From Microvirga makkahensis (GTDB lineage: Bacteria > Pseudomonadota > Alphaproteobacteria > Rhizobiales > Beijerinckiaceae), in contig NZ_WURB01000002.1 in the NCBI RefSeq assembly GCF_009830105.1, forward strand, positions 124,001 to 188,000: DNA of 64,000 nucleotides, given 5' to 3'. Shown here piece after piece: positions 56,585 through 64,000 of the stretch. The position numbers and the translations under genes were made by a program. The notes under the pieces were generated by a model. The model saw only the letters and a program-made list of their open reading frames with translations, was not told where the DNA came from and did not search any database. Within the stretch, counting starts at the first letter, position 1, and the number at the start of each line of letters is the position of its first letter.

Positions 56585-59218
56585 GTGAAGAATGGAACCG
56601 GCCGCTCCGGGAGCACCGAGCAAAAGCGATCTGCGGGGCATATCTTGGCCGAGAACACATCCCGGAGCGGACACTGGTTTCTTCGTGGCGGCGGGGACAT
56701 GGGTGCGCTCATCCGTGCCTGTGACTGGTCCGCGACCACGCTCGGGGCGCCAGAGAGCTGGCCACACCCCCTTAAAACGGCTCTCAGCATCCTGCTCAAT
56801 TCGAAACACCAGATGTTCCTGGCCTGGGGGCCAGATCTGCTCTCCTTCTATAACGATGCCTATCGCCCCGTTCTCGGAGCCCGTCATCCCAAGGCCCTGG
56901 GTAAGCCATTCCCGGAAATCTGGGCAGATATCTGGCCGACCATCGCCCCTCTTGTGGACCGGGCGCTCGCGGGAGAAGGCACCTGGTCGGAAGACCTTCC
57001 CCTTGTGACCTTCCGCAACGGCTTTCAGGAGATTGCCTATTTCACCTTCTCCTACAGCCCGATCTTCGACGATAACGGTAAGGTCGCGGGAATGTTCTGC
57101 GCCTGTACCGAAACCACGGACGAAGTGCTCTCGGCATTCCGGGCGCGGCACAACGGAGGCGCTGCCGATGAACGAAGGCTGCACTCCCTGTTCCAGCAGG
57201 CCCCCAGCTTCATGGCCGTCGTGCGTGGTCCCCACCACATCTTCGACATGGCCAACAGCGCCCACCAGCGACTTGTAGGCTTCCGCAACATCATTGGAAA
57301 GCCGGTTCGTGACGCCCTTCCCGAGATCGCGGATCAAGGCTTTGCCCGGCTGCTCGATCAGGTGTACGCCACAGGACAGCCCCACATAGGTCGCGGCACC
57401 CCTCTTCTGGTCCAGCCTGCATCCGGCGCACCGGCTGCACTTCGCTACATCGACTTCATCTTTCAACCCATCCCTGCACCGGATGGTTCAGTTTCCGGAA
57501 TTTTCATCCAGGGACACGACGTAACCGATCACAAGCGCATCGAGGCTGCGCTGTCCGAGAGCGAGGAGTGGCTGCGGCTCGCCCTCCAGGCTGGCCGCAT
57601 GATCGCATGGGAGCAGGACCTGACAACGAATTTCGTGACACGGTCGCAGAATGCGCTCGACCTGCTGGGGATCGGATCCGGTCCGCTCTCGGAGATGCTC
57701 GACCGCATTCCTCCTGAGGACCGGCCTCTACGGGAGCACTTTCGCCCCGGTGGTGACGGCACGGGCACCGGTACCATCGAATTCCGCTACACGACGCCAG
57801 GCGGACGAACGCTCTGGCTCGGGATGCGTGGAGAATGGTCCGGTCCGAACCGTCTCATCGGCGTGACGTTCGACATCACGGACCGCAAAGAGGCAGAGGC
57901 CGAAATCTGGCGCGTGGCCAACCATGACGTTCTGACCGGCCTGCCGAACCGCGCCCTGTTCCATCAGAGATTCGAGGAAGCGCTCCATGCCGCGAAGCAA
58001 AGCAACACGTCCGTCTCCCTTCTCCTGATCGACTTCGACCACTTCAAGGAAATCAACGACGCGCTCGGTCACGATGCAGGCGACGCCTTCCTGCGGGAGA
58101 CGGCCCGACGCCTGTCCACGCTTGTCAGGGATTGTGACGTCGTCGCTCGTTTCAGCGGTGACGAATTCGCGGTTTTGCTGATCGAGCCTCTTCGACTGAA
58201 GCATGCCGCGAAGCTCGCTGAAGCCATGATCGAGAAGCTGAGCGAACCCTTTCAGTATTGCGGGCGCTTGATCGGCAGCAAGGCCAGCATCGGCGTCGCC
58301 GCATTTCCTGATCATGATGTCATGCCCGCCGATCTGCTCAAGGATGCGGACATCGCTCTCTTCGAGGCCAAGGCGCAGGGGCGCAGCCGCGTCGTTATAT
58401 ACCGCCCTGCCCTGCGATCGGCTATCGAACAGCGGATTGCACTCCTGGAGGATGTTCGAGACGCGTTGTCCAAACATCGGATTGTCCCGTTCTATCAGCC
58501 CAAGGTTTGCCTCTCGACGGGGCGGGTCGTCGGCCTCGAGATCCTGGCGCGGTGGCGGCATCCCACGAAAGGCATTCTGGCTCCCGGCTATTTCGGAGCC
58601 GCCTTCGATGATCCTCGGCTGGCGATAGTGCTCAGCGAGACGCTATTGACCAAGGCGGCTGCGGATATGCGCGGATGGCTTGATGCCGGGCTTGATCCCG
58701 GCCGGGTCGCGTTCAATCTCTCCTCGTGCGAGTTCAGCCAGCTCGGGATGCCCGATCATGTGTTCCGCATCCTTGAGAGTGCCGGTATTCCGCCCGAGCA
58801 TTTCGAGATCGAAGTCACGGAGACGGTTCTGCTCACCCGGAGCCCGGACAGCATCTCCGCAACTTTGAACCGCTTTCACGACAGAGGCATTTCCATCGCC
58901 CTGGACGATTTCGGAACCGGCTATGCCTCGTTGACGCACCTGAAGCAATTTCCTGTCGAGCACATCAAGATCGACCGCAGCTTCGTCATCGACCTGGAAA
59001 AGGATTCCGAGGATGAAGCCATCGTCGCCGCGATCATCACCCTCGGCCGGAACTTGGGCATGCATATCACAGCGGAGGGTGTCGAGACGAAGGGGCAGGC
59101 GGAACGGCTCCGGGACCTGGGTTGTCACAATGGACAGGGTTATCTCTTTTCCCGGCCCGTCGCCGGTACTGAAGTGCCTCAGCTCCTTGCAAGATCCGGA
59201 ACGATGAATGGACATTGA
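56585..59218 (+). CDS. PAS-GGDEF-EAL c-di-GMP signalling protein (877 aa)
   Basis: A cytosolic multi-domain protein. The N-terminal PAS-like region (~45-190, FLRGGGDMGALIRACDWSAT…) is followed by a second PAS (~195-330) and a third PAS/PAC (~335-440). GGDEF spans ~445-600 with the A-site RFSGDEFAVLL (SGDEF). EAL spans ~625-870 with EILARW at the EAL position, NLSSCEFS, EVTETVLL, DDFGTGYASL, KIDRSFV and AEGVET. EAL catalytic residues are otherwise present, so phosphodiesterase activity is plausible, and the SGDEF site may be weak or regulatory. The GTG start at 56585 has no strong ribosome-binding site. It overlaps the next gene by 11 bases. Confidence 0.88.
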   Translation: MKNGTGRSGSTEQKRSAGHILAENTSRSGHWFLRGGGDMGALIRACDWSATTLGAPESWPHPLKTALSILLNSKHQMFLAWGPDLLSFYNDAYRPVLGARHPKALGKPFPEIWADIWPTIAPLVDRALAGEGTWSEDLPLVTFRNGFQEIAYFTFSYSPIFDDNGKVAGMFCACTETTDEVLSAFRARHNGGAADERRLHSLFQQAPSFMAVVRGPHHIFDMANSAHQRLVGFRNIIGKPVRDALPEIADQGFARLLDQVYATGQPHIGRGTPLLVQPASGAPAALRYIDFIFQPIPAPDGSVSGIFIQGHDVTDHKRIEAALSESEEWLRLALQAGRMIAWEQDLTTNFVTRSQNALDLLGIGSGPLSEMLDRIPPEDRPLREHFRPGGDGTGTGTIEFRYTTPGGRTLWLGMRGEWSGPNRLIGVTFDITDRKEAEAEIWRVANHDVLTGLPNRALFHQRFEEALHAAKQSNTSVSLLLIDFDHFKEINDALGHDAGDAFLRETARRLSTLVRDCDVVARFSGDEFAVLLIEPLRLKHAAKLAEAMIEKLSEPFQYCGRLIGSKASIGVAAFPDHDVMPADLLKDADIALFEAKAQGRSRVVIYRPALRSAIEQRIALLEDVRDALSKHRIVPFYQPKVCLSTGRVVGLEILARWRHPTKGILAPGYFGAAFDDPRLAIVLSETLLTKAAADMRGWLDAGLDPGRVAFNLSSCEFSQLGMPDHVFRILESAGIPPEHFEIEVTETVLLTRSPDSISATLNRFHDRGISIALDDFGTGYASLTHLKQFPVEHIKIDRSFVIDLEKDSEDEAIVAAIITLGRNLGMHITAEGVETKGQAERLRDLGCHNGQGYLFSRPVAGTEVPQLLARSGTMNGH

Positions 59219-60749
59219 GCCTTCGAGCCATACCGAGGGCTCAGAACGTGTCGGCTTTCAGCGCCGGCTCTGGATGCTTCGTCTGAATCTCGTCGCGGGG
59301 GTGATCGGATTTGGCATCCTGATCCTGTCCGTGCATGGCATATGGAACGAGCGTCAGGAAGCCTGGGAAAGAGCTCAACGAGCCTCACGCAATCTCCTGA
59401 CGACGCTCGCCCGCGATCTTGGCAGCCATCTCCGATCGGTTGATGTCGCCTTGATCAGGATCACGCGCGGGCTTCGCTATCAGGGCTTCACGAGCCTGCC
59501 GCCCGAGGTCCAGCACGGCATCCTCTTCGATCAGGCCGGATCGGCCAGCATCGCGAGAACCATTCTCCTTCTCAACGCATCCGGAGACCTTGTTGCGGAT
59601 GGAGGCCCTCTGCTGGCCCCGCGGGGTCTCAACGTCTCGGACGCCGATTTCTTCAAGATCCACAAGGAGCGATCATTTGCGGGCTTGTTCCTCAGCCATC
59701 CCTACGAAAGTCAGATCAAGCTCGGAACGCTCAGCATTGCTCTGAGCCGGCGGCTTTCGAAACCGGATGGCGAGTTTGCGGGAGTTGCCGTCGCTGAAAT
59801 CGCCCTGTCCGACATCTACGAGCGGTTCCAGAACCTGAATATCGGTCCTGGAGGCTCGATCACACTGTTTCGCGACGATGGCACGATCCTCATGCGTTTG
59901 CCCTACGACAGGGAGGACATAGGCCGGAAACTGAGCGACACAGCGAATTTCCAGCGCTTCCGCGAGAAGGATTCCGGCAGCTTCGAAGGGATCGCTGCGA
60001 TCGATCGGATACGTCGGCTTTACACATTCAGCCGTGTGGACGACCTATCTCTCATCCTGACGGTCTCTCTGTCAGTCGATGAGATTCTCGCACCCTGGTG
60101 GCGAAGGACCATGGTTCTTGCGGTTATCACGGGCGTTCTCTGCGCCGCGGTGATGCGCCTGATGTTTCTGTTCCGGCGCGAGCTCGGACGCCGCACCCGC
60201 GCCGAGAAGGCGTTGGAGCGTCTCTCAGCGATGGATCCTCTCACCGGCCTTCCGAACCGCCGCACCCTCGATAAGATACTTCGCCGGGAGTTGCAGCAGG
60301 CGATCCGCTCAGGCTCACCCCTGTCGCTGCTCTTCGTCGACGTCGATTGCTTCAAAGGCTACAACGACGAATACGGCCACGCCAAGGGCGACGATGTGCT
60401 TCGCGCCGTTGCCGATGCCATCGATGCTCCCAGCCAGCGCTCCGGCGGTATCGCTGCCCGCTATGGGGGGGAGGAGTTCATCGTCGTCCTGCCGGAAATC
60501 GGACAGACTGATGCCGGAGTCGTCGCACAGACGATCCGCAAGGCCGTAGCCGGGCTCGGCATCGAGCATAGACGGAGCGCATTCAACATCGTGACGGTCA
60601 GCATCGGCGCTGCGACAGCGAGCCCGGCCCGAGAGGACGACGCCATCCGTCTCCTGAAGGCTGCCGATGCTGCGCTTTACGAAGCCAAGGCCGCTGGACG
60701 AAACCGCGTCTTCGGGCCGGGAGGAGAGAACGGGGCCTCGGCGACGTGA
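59208..60749 (+). CDS. membrane diguanylate cyclase with extracytoplasmic sensor (513 aa)
   Basis: Two membrane segments (~26-45 and ~303-322) bracket a periplasmic dCache-like sensor (~50-290). A cytoplasmic GGDEF domain (~340-505) has the full active-site RYGGEEFIVVL and the metal-binding DVDCFKGYND. It should make c-di-GMP from GTP in response to an external signal. It overlaps the stop of the PAS-GGDEF-EAL gene, so synthesis and breakdown enzymes are co-expressed. No I-site RxxD is seen immediately before GGEEF. Confidence 0.9.
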   Translation: MDIEPSSHTEGSERVGFQRRLWMLRLNLVAGVIGFGILILSVHGIWNERQEAWERAQRASRNLLTTLARDLGSHLRSVDVALIRITRGLRYQGFTSLPPEVQHGILFDQAGSASIARTILLLNASGDLVADGGPLLAPRGLNVSDADFFKIHKERSFAGLFLSHPYESQIKLGTLSIALSRRLSKPDGEFAGVAVAEIALSDIYERFQNLNIGPGGSITLFRDDGTILMRLPYDREDIGRKLSDTANFQRFREKDSGSFEGIAAIDRIRRLYTFSRVDDLSLILTVSLSVDEILAPWWRRTMVLAVITGVLCAAVMRLMFLFRRELGRRTRAEKALERLSAMDPLTGLPNRRTLDKILRRELQQAIRSGSPLSLLFVDVDCFKGYNDEYGHAKGDDVLRAVADAIDAPSQRSGGIAARYGGEEFIVVLPEIGQTDAGVVAQTIRKAVAGLGIEHRRSAFNIVTVSIGAATASPAREDDAIRLLKAADAALYEAKAAGRNRVFGPGGENGASAT

Positions 60750-60908
60750 GCGCATCCGGGGATGCACGATGGTCGAGGGCCGTCGCTTCGACCGTTCCAC
60801 CCTGCTCCGCGTGCGGTTGAATCCGGTCGGTCCCGGCCAGACGGGCCAATGTGGCCTCCCCATCACATACGTCACAGCGCCGGAGCGGGCGAGCCCCTCC
60901 GTCCAGGG

Positions 60909-62066
60909 CTACAGAACGGCCTGGTAGATGCTCACGACCTCGTCGAAGTTCATGTTCCTGGGATTGTTCGCCAGAAGCCTCTGGATACCGACGGTGACCT
61001 CCTTCGCCATGTCGGGAATGTCGGCACCGGTCACTCCCATCTGGCTGAGGCGTGTTTCCAACCCGACCGATGCGACGAGTTGCTCCAGCTCGGCGACGAA
61101 GGCTTCGGCTGCCTCGGCGTCGCTGGCAAAGCGGCGGTCCGGCAGCAGACAGGCGGCCAGCTCGGCATAGGCCTTCTCTGCAACCGGCATGTTGAAGCGG
61201 AACACCGGGCTCATGACCAGGGCATTGCTGTGGCCGTGCGGCACATGGAAGCGTGCACCGAGAGGATAGGACAAGGCATGCACGGCTGCCACCGATGCAT
61301 TGACGAAGGCCATGCCGGCCAGCATCGAGCCCTGCAGCATGGCGGAACGGGCCTCGATGTCGGAACCATCCGCGACGACACGGCGGATATTGGCTCCGAG
61401 CAACTGCAGTCCCTTCATCGCAAGGGCGTCCGAGACGACGTTCTTGCGCGTGCGGCTGGTATAGGCCTCGATGGCGTGAACCATGGCATCGAGCGCGGTG
61501 GCGGCAGTGACGCGCGGCGGCATGCCCAGGGTCAGCTCGGCATCCAGCAACGCCACATCGGGCAGGAGCTGCGGAGAATAGATCGCCTTCTTCTCATTGG
61601 CGTCGCTGGTCACCACGGAAACCCAGGTCACCTCCGACCCGGTACCGGCGGTCGTCGGCACCTGGATCAGCGGCAAGCGGCGGCCGCGCGCCAGATCCGT
61701 TCCGTACAGTTCCTCGATCTTCTGATCCGAACGAACCAGCAGAGCAACCAATTTCGCCGTGTCCAGCGAGCTGCCGCCCCCAAGGCCGATCACGCCATCC
61801 GCCTCGAAGGCGCGGGCAGCCTCTACGGCGGAGCGCACCACATGGACCGGTGGGTCGGCCTGCACCTGATCGAACACGGCTGCGCCGATGCCCGCCGCCT
61901 TCAGGGACGCGACGGCGCGATGCCCAAAGCCGCACGCCGCAATGCCCGCATCGCAGATCACGATGGCGCGGCCGACGCCAAGCCCCGTCATGAGCTCGCC
62001 CAGGCGGCTCAAGCCTCCGGTCTCGCAGATGGCGCGGGGCGTAGTCTGAAAGGTGAAGTCGTTCAT
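60909..62066 (-). CDS. iron-containing alcohol dehydrogenase
   Basis: A 385-aa group III alcohol dehydrogenase. The NAD-binding motif GLGGGSSLDTAKLVAL is at about residue 90. Metal ligands are in LDAMVHAIEAYTS and AVHALSYPLGARFHVPHGHS. The start at 62066 has GGGAGG about 8 bases upstream. It is transcribed with, and directly after, the GMC oxidoreductase (30-base gap), so the pair may oxidise a primary alcohol and its product. The substrate is unknown. Confidence 0.9.
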   Translation of the reverse strand: MNDFTFQTTPRAICETGGLSRLGELMTGLGVGRAIVICDAGIAACGFGHRAVASLKAAGIGAAVFDQVQADPPVHVVRSAVEAARAFEADGVIGLGGGSSLDTAKLVALLVRSDQKIEELYGTDLARGRRLPLIQVPTTAGTGSEVTWVSVVTSDANEKKAIYSPQLLPDVALLDAELTLGMPPRVTAATALDAMVHAIEAYTSRTRKNVVSDALAMKGLQLLGANIRRVVADGSDIEARSAMLQGSMLAGMAFVNASVAAVHALSYPLGARFHVPHGHSNALVMSPVFRFNMPVAEKAYAELAACLLPDRRFASDAEAAEAFVAELEQLVASVGLETRLSQMGVTGADIPDMAKEVTVGIQRLLANNPRNMNFDEVVSIYQAVL

Positions 62067-62095
62067 TGCGGATCCTCCCTGTTCATGGGCAGCGT

Positions 62096-63703
62096 TCACG
62101 AAACCTTCTCGCGGGCATCCGCTTGAACGAGATCGCTGCCCTTTTCGGCGATCATCATGACCGCCGCTGCCGTGTTGGCCGAGACCATGGCCGGCATGAC
62201 GGATGCATCGACGATGCGCAGCCCCTCAAGACCGTGGACCCTCAGGCGCTCATCCACCACGGCGCGCGGACTCTTGCCCATGCTGCATGTGCCGATGGCG
62301 TGATAAATCGTCTGGCCGTTGCGCCTTGCGAAGTCGAGCCATTCGTCGTCGGTGTTCACGTTGGATCCCGGGTTCATCTCGTAGGCGCGATACCGGTCCA
62401 TGGCGGGCTGCTCGATGATCCGCCGCGCGATACGCATGCCGCCGATCAGGGATTCCTGGTCGGTCCGGGCGGACAGGAAATTCGGACGGATCGCCGGCGG
62501 GGCCATCGGATCCGGGGACTTGATGTGGATCGATCCGCGGGATTCCGGACGCAGCTGCGTGACGCCGATCGTCATGCCGGGCTCGCGATCGAGCTTGCGC
62601 TCGCCGGCATTCGCATAGCTCGCATGCATGAAGAAGTACTGCACATCGGGCGTTTCCAGCTCCGGGCGCGTCTTGACGAAGCCGTGCGCGAGGCCGGTCC
62701 CGTAGGTGAGGATCCCCTTTCGGGTCAGGAAGTACTGACCGACGGCGAGGCCGAGTCGCCATCCTCGCGTCAATTCGTTGAGCGTGACCGGAAGTTTCAC
62801 GCGCCAGTTCATGCGCGTGGCAAAGTGGTCGATGTAGTTGTTGCCCACACCCGGCAGGGCATGGAACACCGGAATGCCGGCCGACGCCAGCGTCCCGGGA
62901 TCCCCGACGCCCGACAATTCGAGCAGATGCGGGGTCTGCACGGCCCCGGCTGCAAGGATCACCTCGGCCCGCGCCCTCACCTCTCGCTCCTCGTTGCCGA
63001 TCCGGTATCTCACACCGACGGCGCGACGCCCTTCGAAATTGATACGGGTGACATGAGCGAGGGTCTGGACCTTCAGGTTCGGCCGCGACAGGGCCGGACG
63101 AAGATAAGCGTCCGCCGCGCTCCAGCGCCGTCCCTTGTGCTGGTTGACCTGATAATAGCCGAAGCCTTCCTGGCTCGCCCCGTTGTAGTCGGGATTGCGC
63201 GGGAAGCCTGCCTGCTTCGCCGCCTCGATGAAGGCCTCCGAGATCGGCGGACGTTCGGCGACGCGAACGATGTGGAGCGGCCCGCTTCCACCCCGCAGCT
63301 CGCTTTCGCCGTCCTCGAACGCCTCGAGCCTTTTGAAATAAGGGAGAACGTCCTGGAAGCTCCAACCGGTGGCTCCCATCTGCGCCCAAAGATCGTAATC
63401 CTGTGCTTGCCCACGCACGAAGATCATGCCGTTGATCAGCGTCGACCCGCCGAGCCCCTTGCCGCGCGGCACCACGATGGTTCGGTTGTAGACGTTTTCC
63501 TCGGGCTCCGTCTGAAAGCGCCAGTTGTACTTCGCATTCGTCAGGAGCTTGCTGAATCCTGCGGGAATGGAAATCCAGAACCCGCTGTCGGTGCCGCCGG
63601 CCTCGAGCATGAGCACGCTGTTCTTGGAATTGGCCGTCAGCCGGTTCGCCAGCACGCAGCCGGCCGTCCCACCGCCGACGATGATGTAGTCAAAGGATTC
63701 CAT
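62096..63703 (-). CDS. GMC-family FAD oxidoreductase (choline dehydrogenase-like)
   Basis: A 535-aa flavoprotein with the N-terminal FAD motif DYIIVGGGTAGCVLANRLTA and GMC signatures 'GKGLGGSTLINGMIFVRGQA' and 'VILAAGAVQTPHLLELSGVG'. The active-site His (IYHAIGTCSMGK) and Asn (VSANTAAAVMM) are present. Family members oxidise choline, polyethylene glycol or other alcohols and give electrons to a quinone or cytochrome. It lies between the iron alcohol dehydrogenase and an FAD-linked oxidase, which suggests an alcohol/hydroxy-acid operon. Confidence 0.9.
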   Translation of the reverse strand: MESFDYIIVGGGTAGCVLANRLTANSKNSVLMLEAGGTDSGFWISIPAGFSKLLTNAKYNWRFQTEPEENVYNRTIVVPRGKGLGGSTLINGMIFVRGQAQDYDLWAQMGATGWSFQDVLPYFKRLEAFEDGESELRGGSGPLHIVRVAERPPISEAFIEAAKQAGFPRNPDYNGASQEGFGYYQVNQHKGRRWSAADAYLRPALSRPNLKVQTLAHVTRINFEGRRAVGVRYRIGNEEREVRARAEVILAAGAVQTPHLLELSGVGDPGTLASAGIPVFHALPGVGNNYIDHFATRMNWRVKLPVTLNELTRGWRLGLAVGQYFLTRKGILTYGTGLAHGFVKTRPELETPDVQYFFMHASYANAGERKLDREPGMTIGVTQLRPESRGSIHIKSPDPMAPPAIRPNFLSARTDQESLIGGMRIARRIIEQPAMDRYRAYEMNPGSNVNTDDEWLDFARRNGQTIYHAIGTCSMGKSPRAVVDERLRVHGLEGLRIVDASVMPAMVSANTAAAVMMIAEKGSDLVQADAREKVS

Positions 63704-63749
63704 GACGATATTCTTTCATAAACTCTGGCGGCCGCGGTCGAGGCGATCT

Positions 63750-64000
63750 TCAGGGGGAAAGCACCTTGCCCGGGTTCAGCAATCCTCCCGGATCGAGCGT
63801 GCGCTTGAGCTTGCGGGCCAACGTCATTTCGGCACCGGAGCGATAGCGGACCAGCTCGCCGACGCGATATTGACCGATCCCGTGCTCCGCCGAGATGCTC
63901 CCGCCATGGGCGGCCACCGCGTCATGGACGATGCGGTTGACGATCGCCGCGTCATGGCCTTCATCGACGAGCACATTGTAATGGATGTTGCCGTCGCCGA
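63750..64000 (-). CDS. FAD-linked oxidase, C-terminal part (runs off the window)
   Basis: Only the last ~83 codons are inside the window; the gene continues beyond 64000. 'GDGNIHYNVLVDEG', 'HGGSISAEHGIGQYRVGELV' and 'KRTLDPGGLLNPGKVL' are the C-terminal signature of GlcD/D-2-hydroxyglutarate dehydrogenase-type flavoproteins, including the His pair that contacts metal and substrate. It probably oxidises a D-2-hydroxy acid and is likely the first gene of the run leading to the GMC and iron ADH genes. Confidence 0.85.
   Translation of the reverse strand, partial: GDGNIHYNVLVDEGHDAAIVNRIVHDAVAAHGGSISAEHGIGQYRVGELVRYRSGAEMTLARKLKRTLDPGGLLNPGKVLSP

Noticed and set aside
60762..63721. Two long plus-strand frames opposite the iron ADH and GMC genes
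   Set aside because: Both are antisense shadows without recognisable motifs or ribosome-binding sites.

Overview
The window looks like high-GC alphaproteobacterial DNA, most likely from the Hyphomicrobiales (Methylobacteriaceae/Microvirga-like or rhizobial). This is inferred from the rhizobial-type glpSTPQUV glycerol ABC operon, the type of IS elements (IS6, IS110, ISKra4, Tn552/TniA-TniB), and several short conserved hypothetical proteins. No rRNA, tRNA or CRISPR was found.

Layout. (1) 0-2.3 kb: small conserved hypotheticals and a CBS-CBS-BON protein. (2) 2.3-3.2 kb: an IS6 fragment beside decayed GntR and SDR gene tails, the left edge of an accessory region. (3) 3.5-35.4 kb: a large catabolic island, nearly all on the minus strand. 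One operon (15.6 to 4.7 kb) encodes a dipeptide/opine-type ABC importer, a GlpD-like flavoprotein, an ornithine-cyclodeaminase-family enzyme, an old-yellow-enzyme/N-methylproline-demethylase-like flavoprotein and an enolase-superfamily dehydratase. A second operon (28.8 to 21.3 kb) encodes a polar amino-acid ABC importer, a second N-methylproline-demethylase-like flavoprotein, a HAD protein and a DadA/PuuB-like amine oxidoreductase. Between them lie etfBA, a GlxA-type AraC regulator and a LysR regulator. A third group (30-35.4 kb) holds a 3-hydroxyisobutyrate-dehydrogenase-like enzyme, a GH88 unsaturated glucuronyl hydrolase, a class III CoA-transferase and an FrdA-like flavoprotein cut by an IS6/IS110 chimera. 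(4) 37-43.2 kb: the glycerol importer operon glpSTPQUV, ending in a clear hairpin. (5) 43.2-47.1 kb: nested transposon debris (IS6, a truncated TniA/TniB module, a 141-bp inverted-repeat mini-element, an IS110 tail). (6) 47.3-56.3 kb: accessory genes (alpha/beta hydrolases, Hsp20, hypotheticals) and a near-complete ISKra4-family element with a pRiA4b ORF-3 passenger gene. (7) 56.6-60.7 kb: two c-di-GMP enzymes. (8) 60.9-64 kb: an iron alcohol dehydrogenase, a GMC oxidoreductase and a partial FAD-linked oxidase.

How the genes may work together. The most interesting unit is the pair of transporter-linked operons that share paralogous N-methylproline-demethylase-like flavoproteins, with etfBA as a plausible electron sink and a GlxA-type regulator of the kind known to control betaine/carnitine catabolism. 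I infer uptake and oxidative N-demethylation of N-methylated amino acids or betaines. The substrate cannot be named from sequence.
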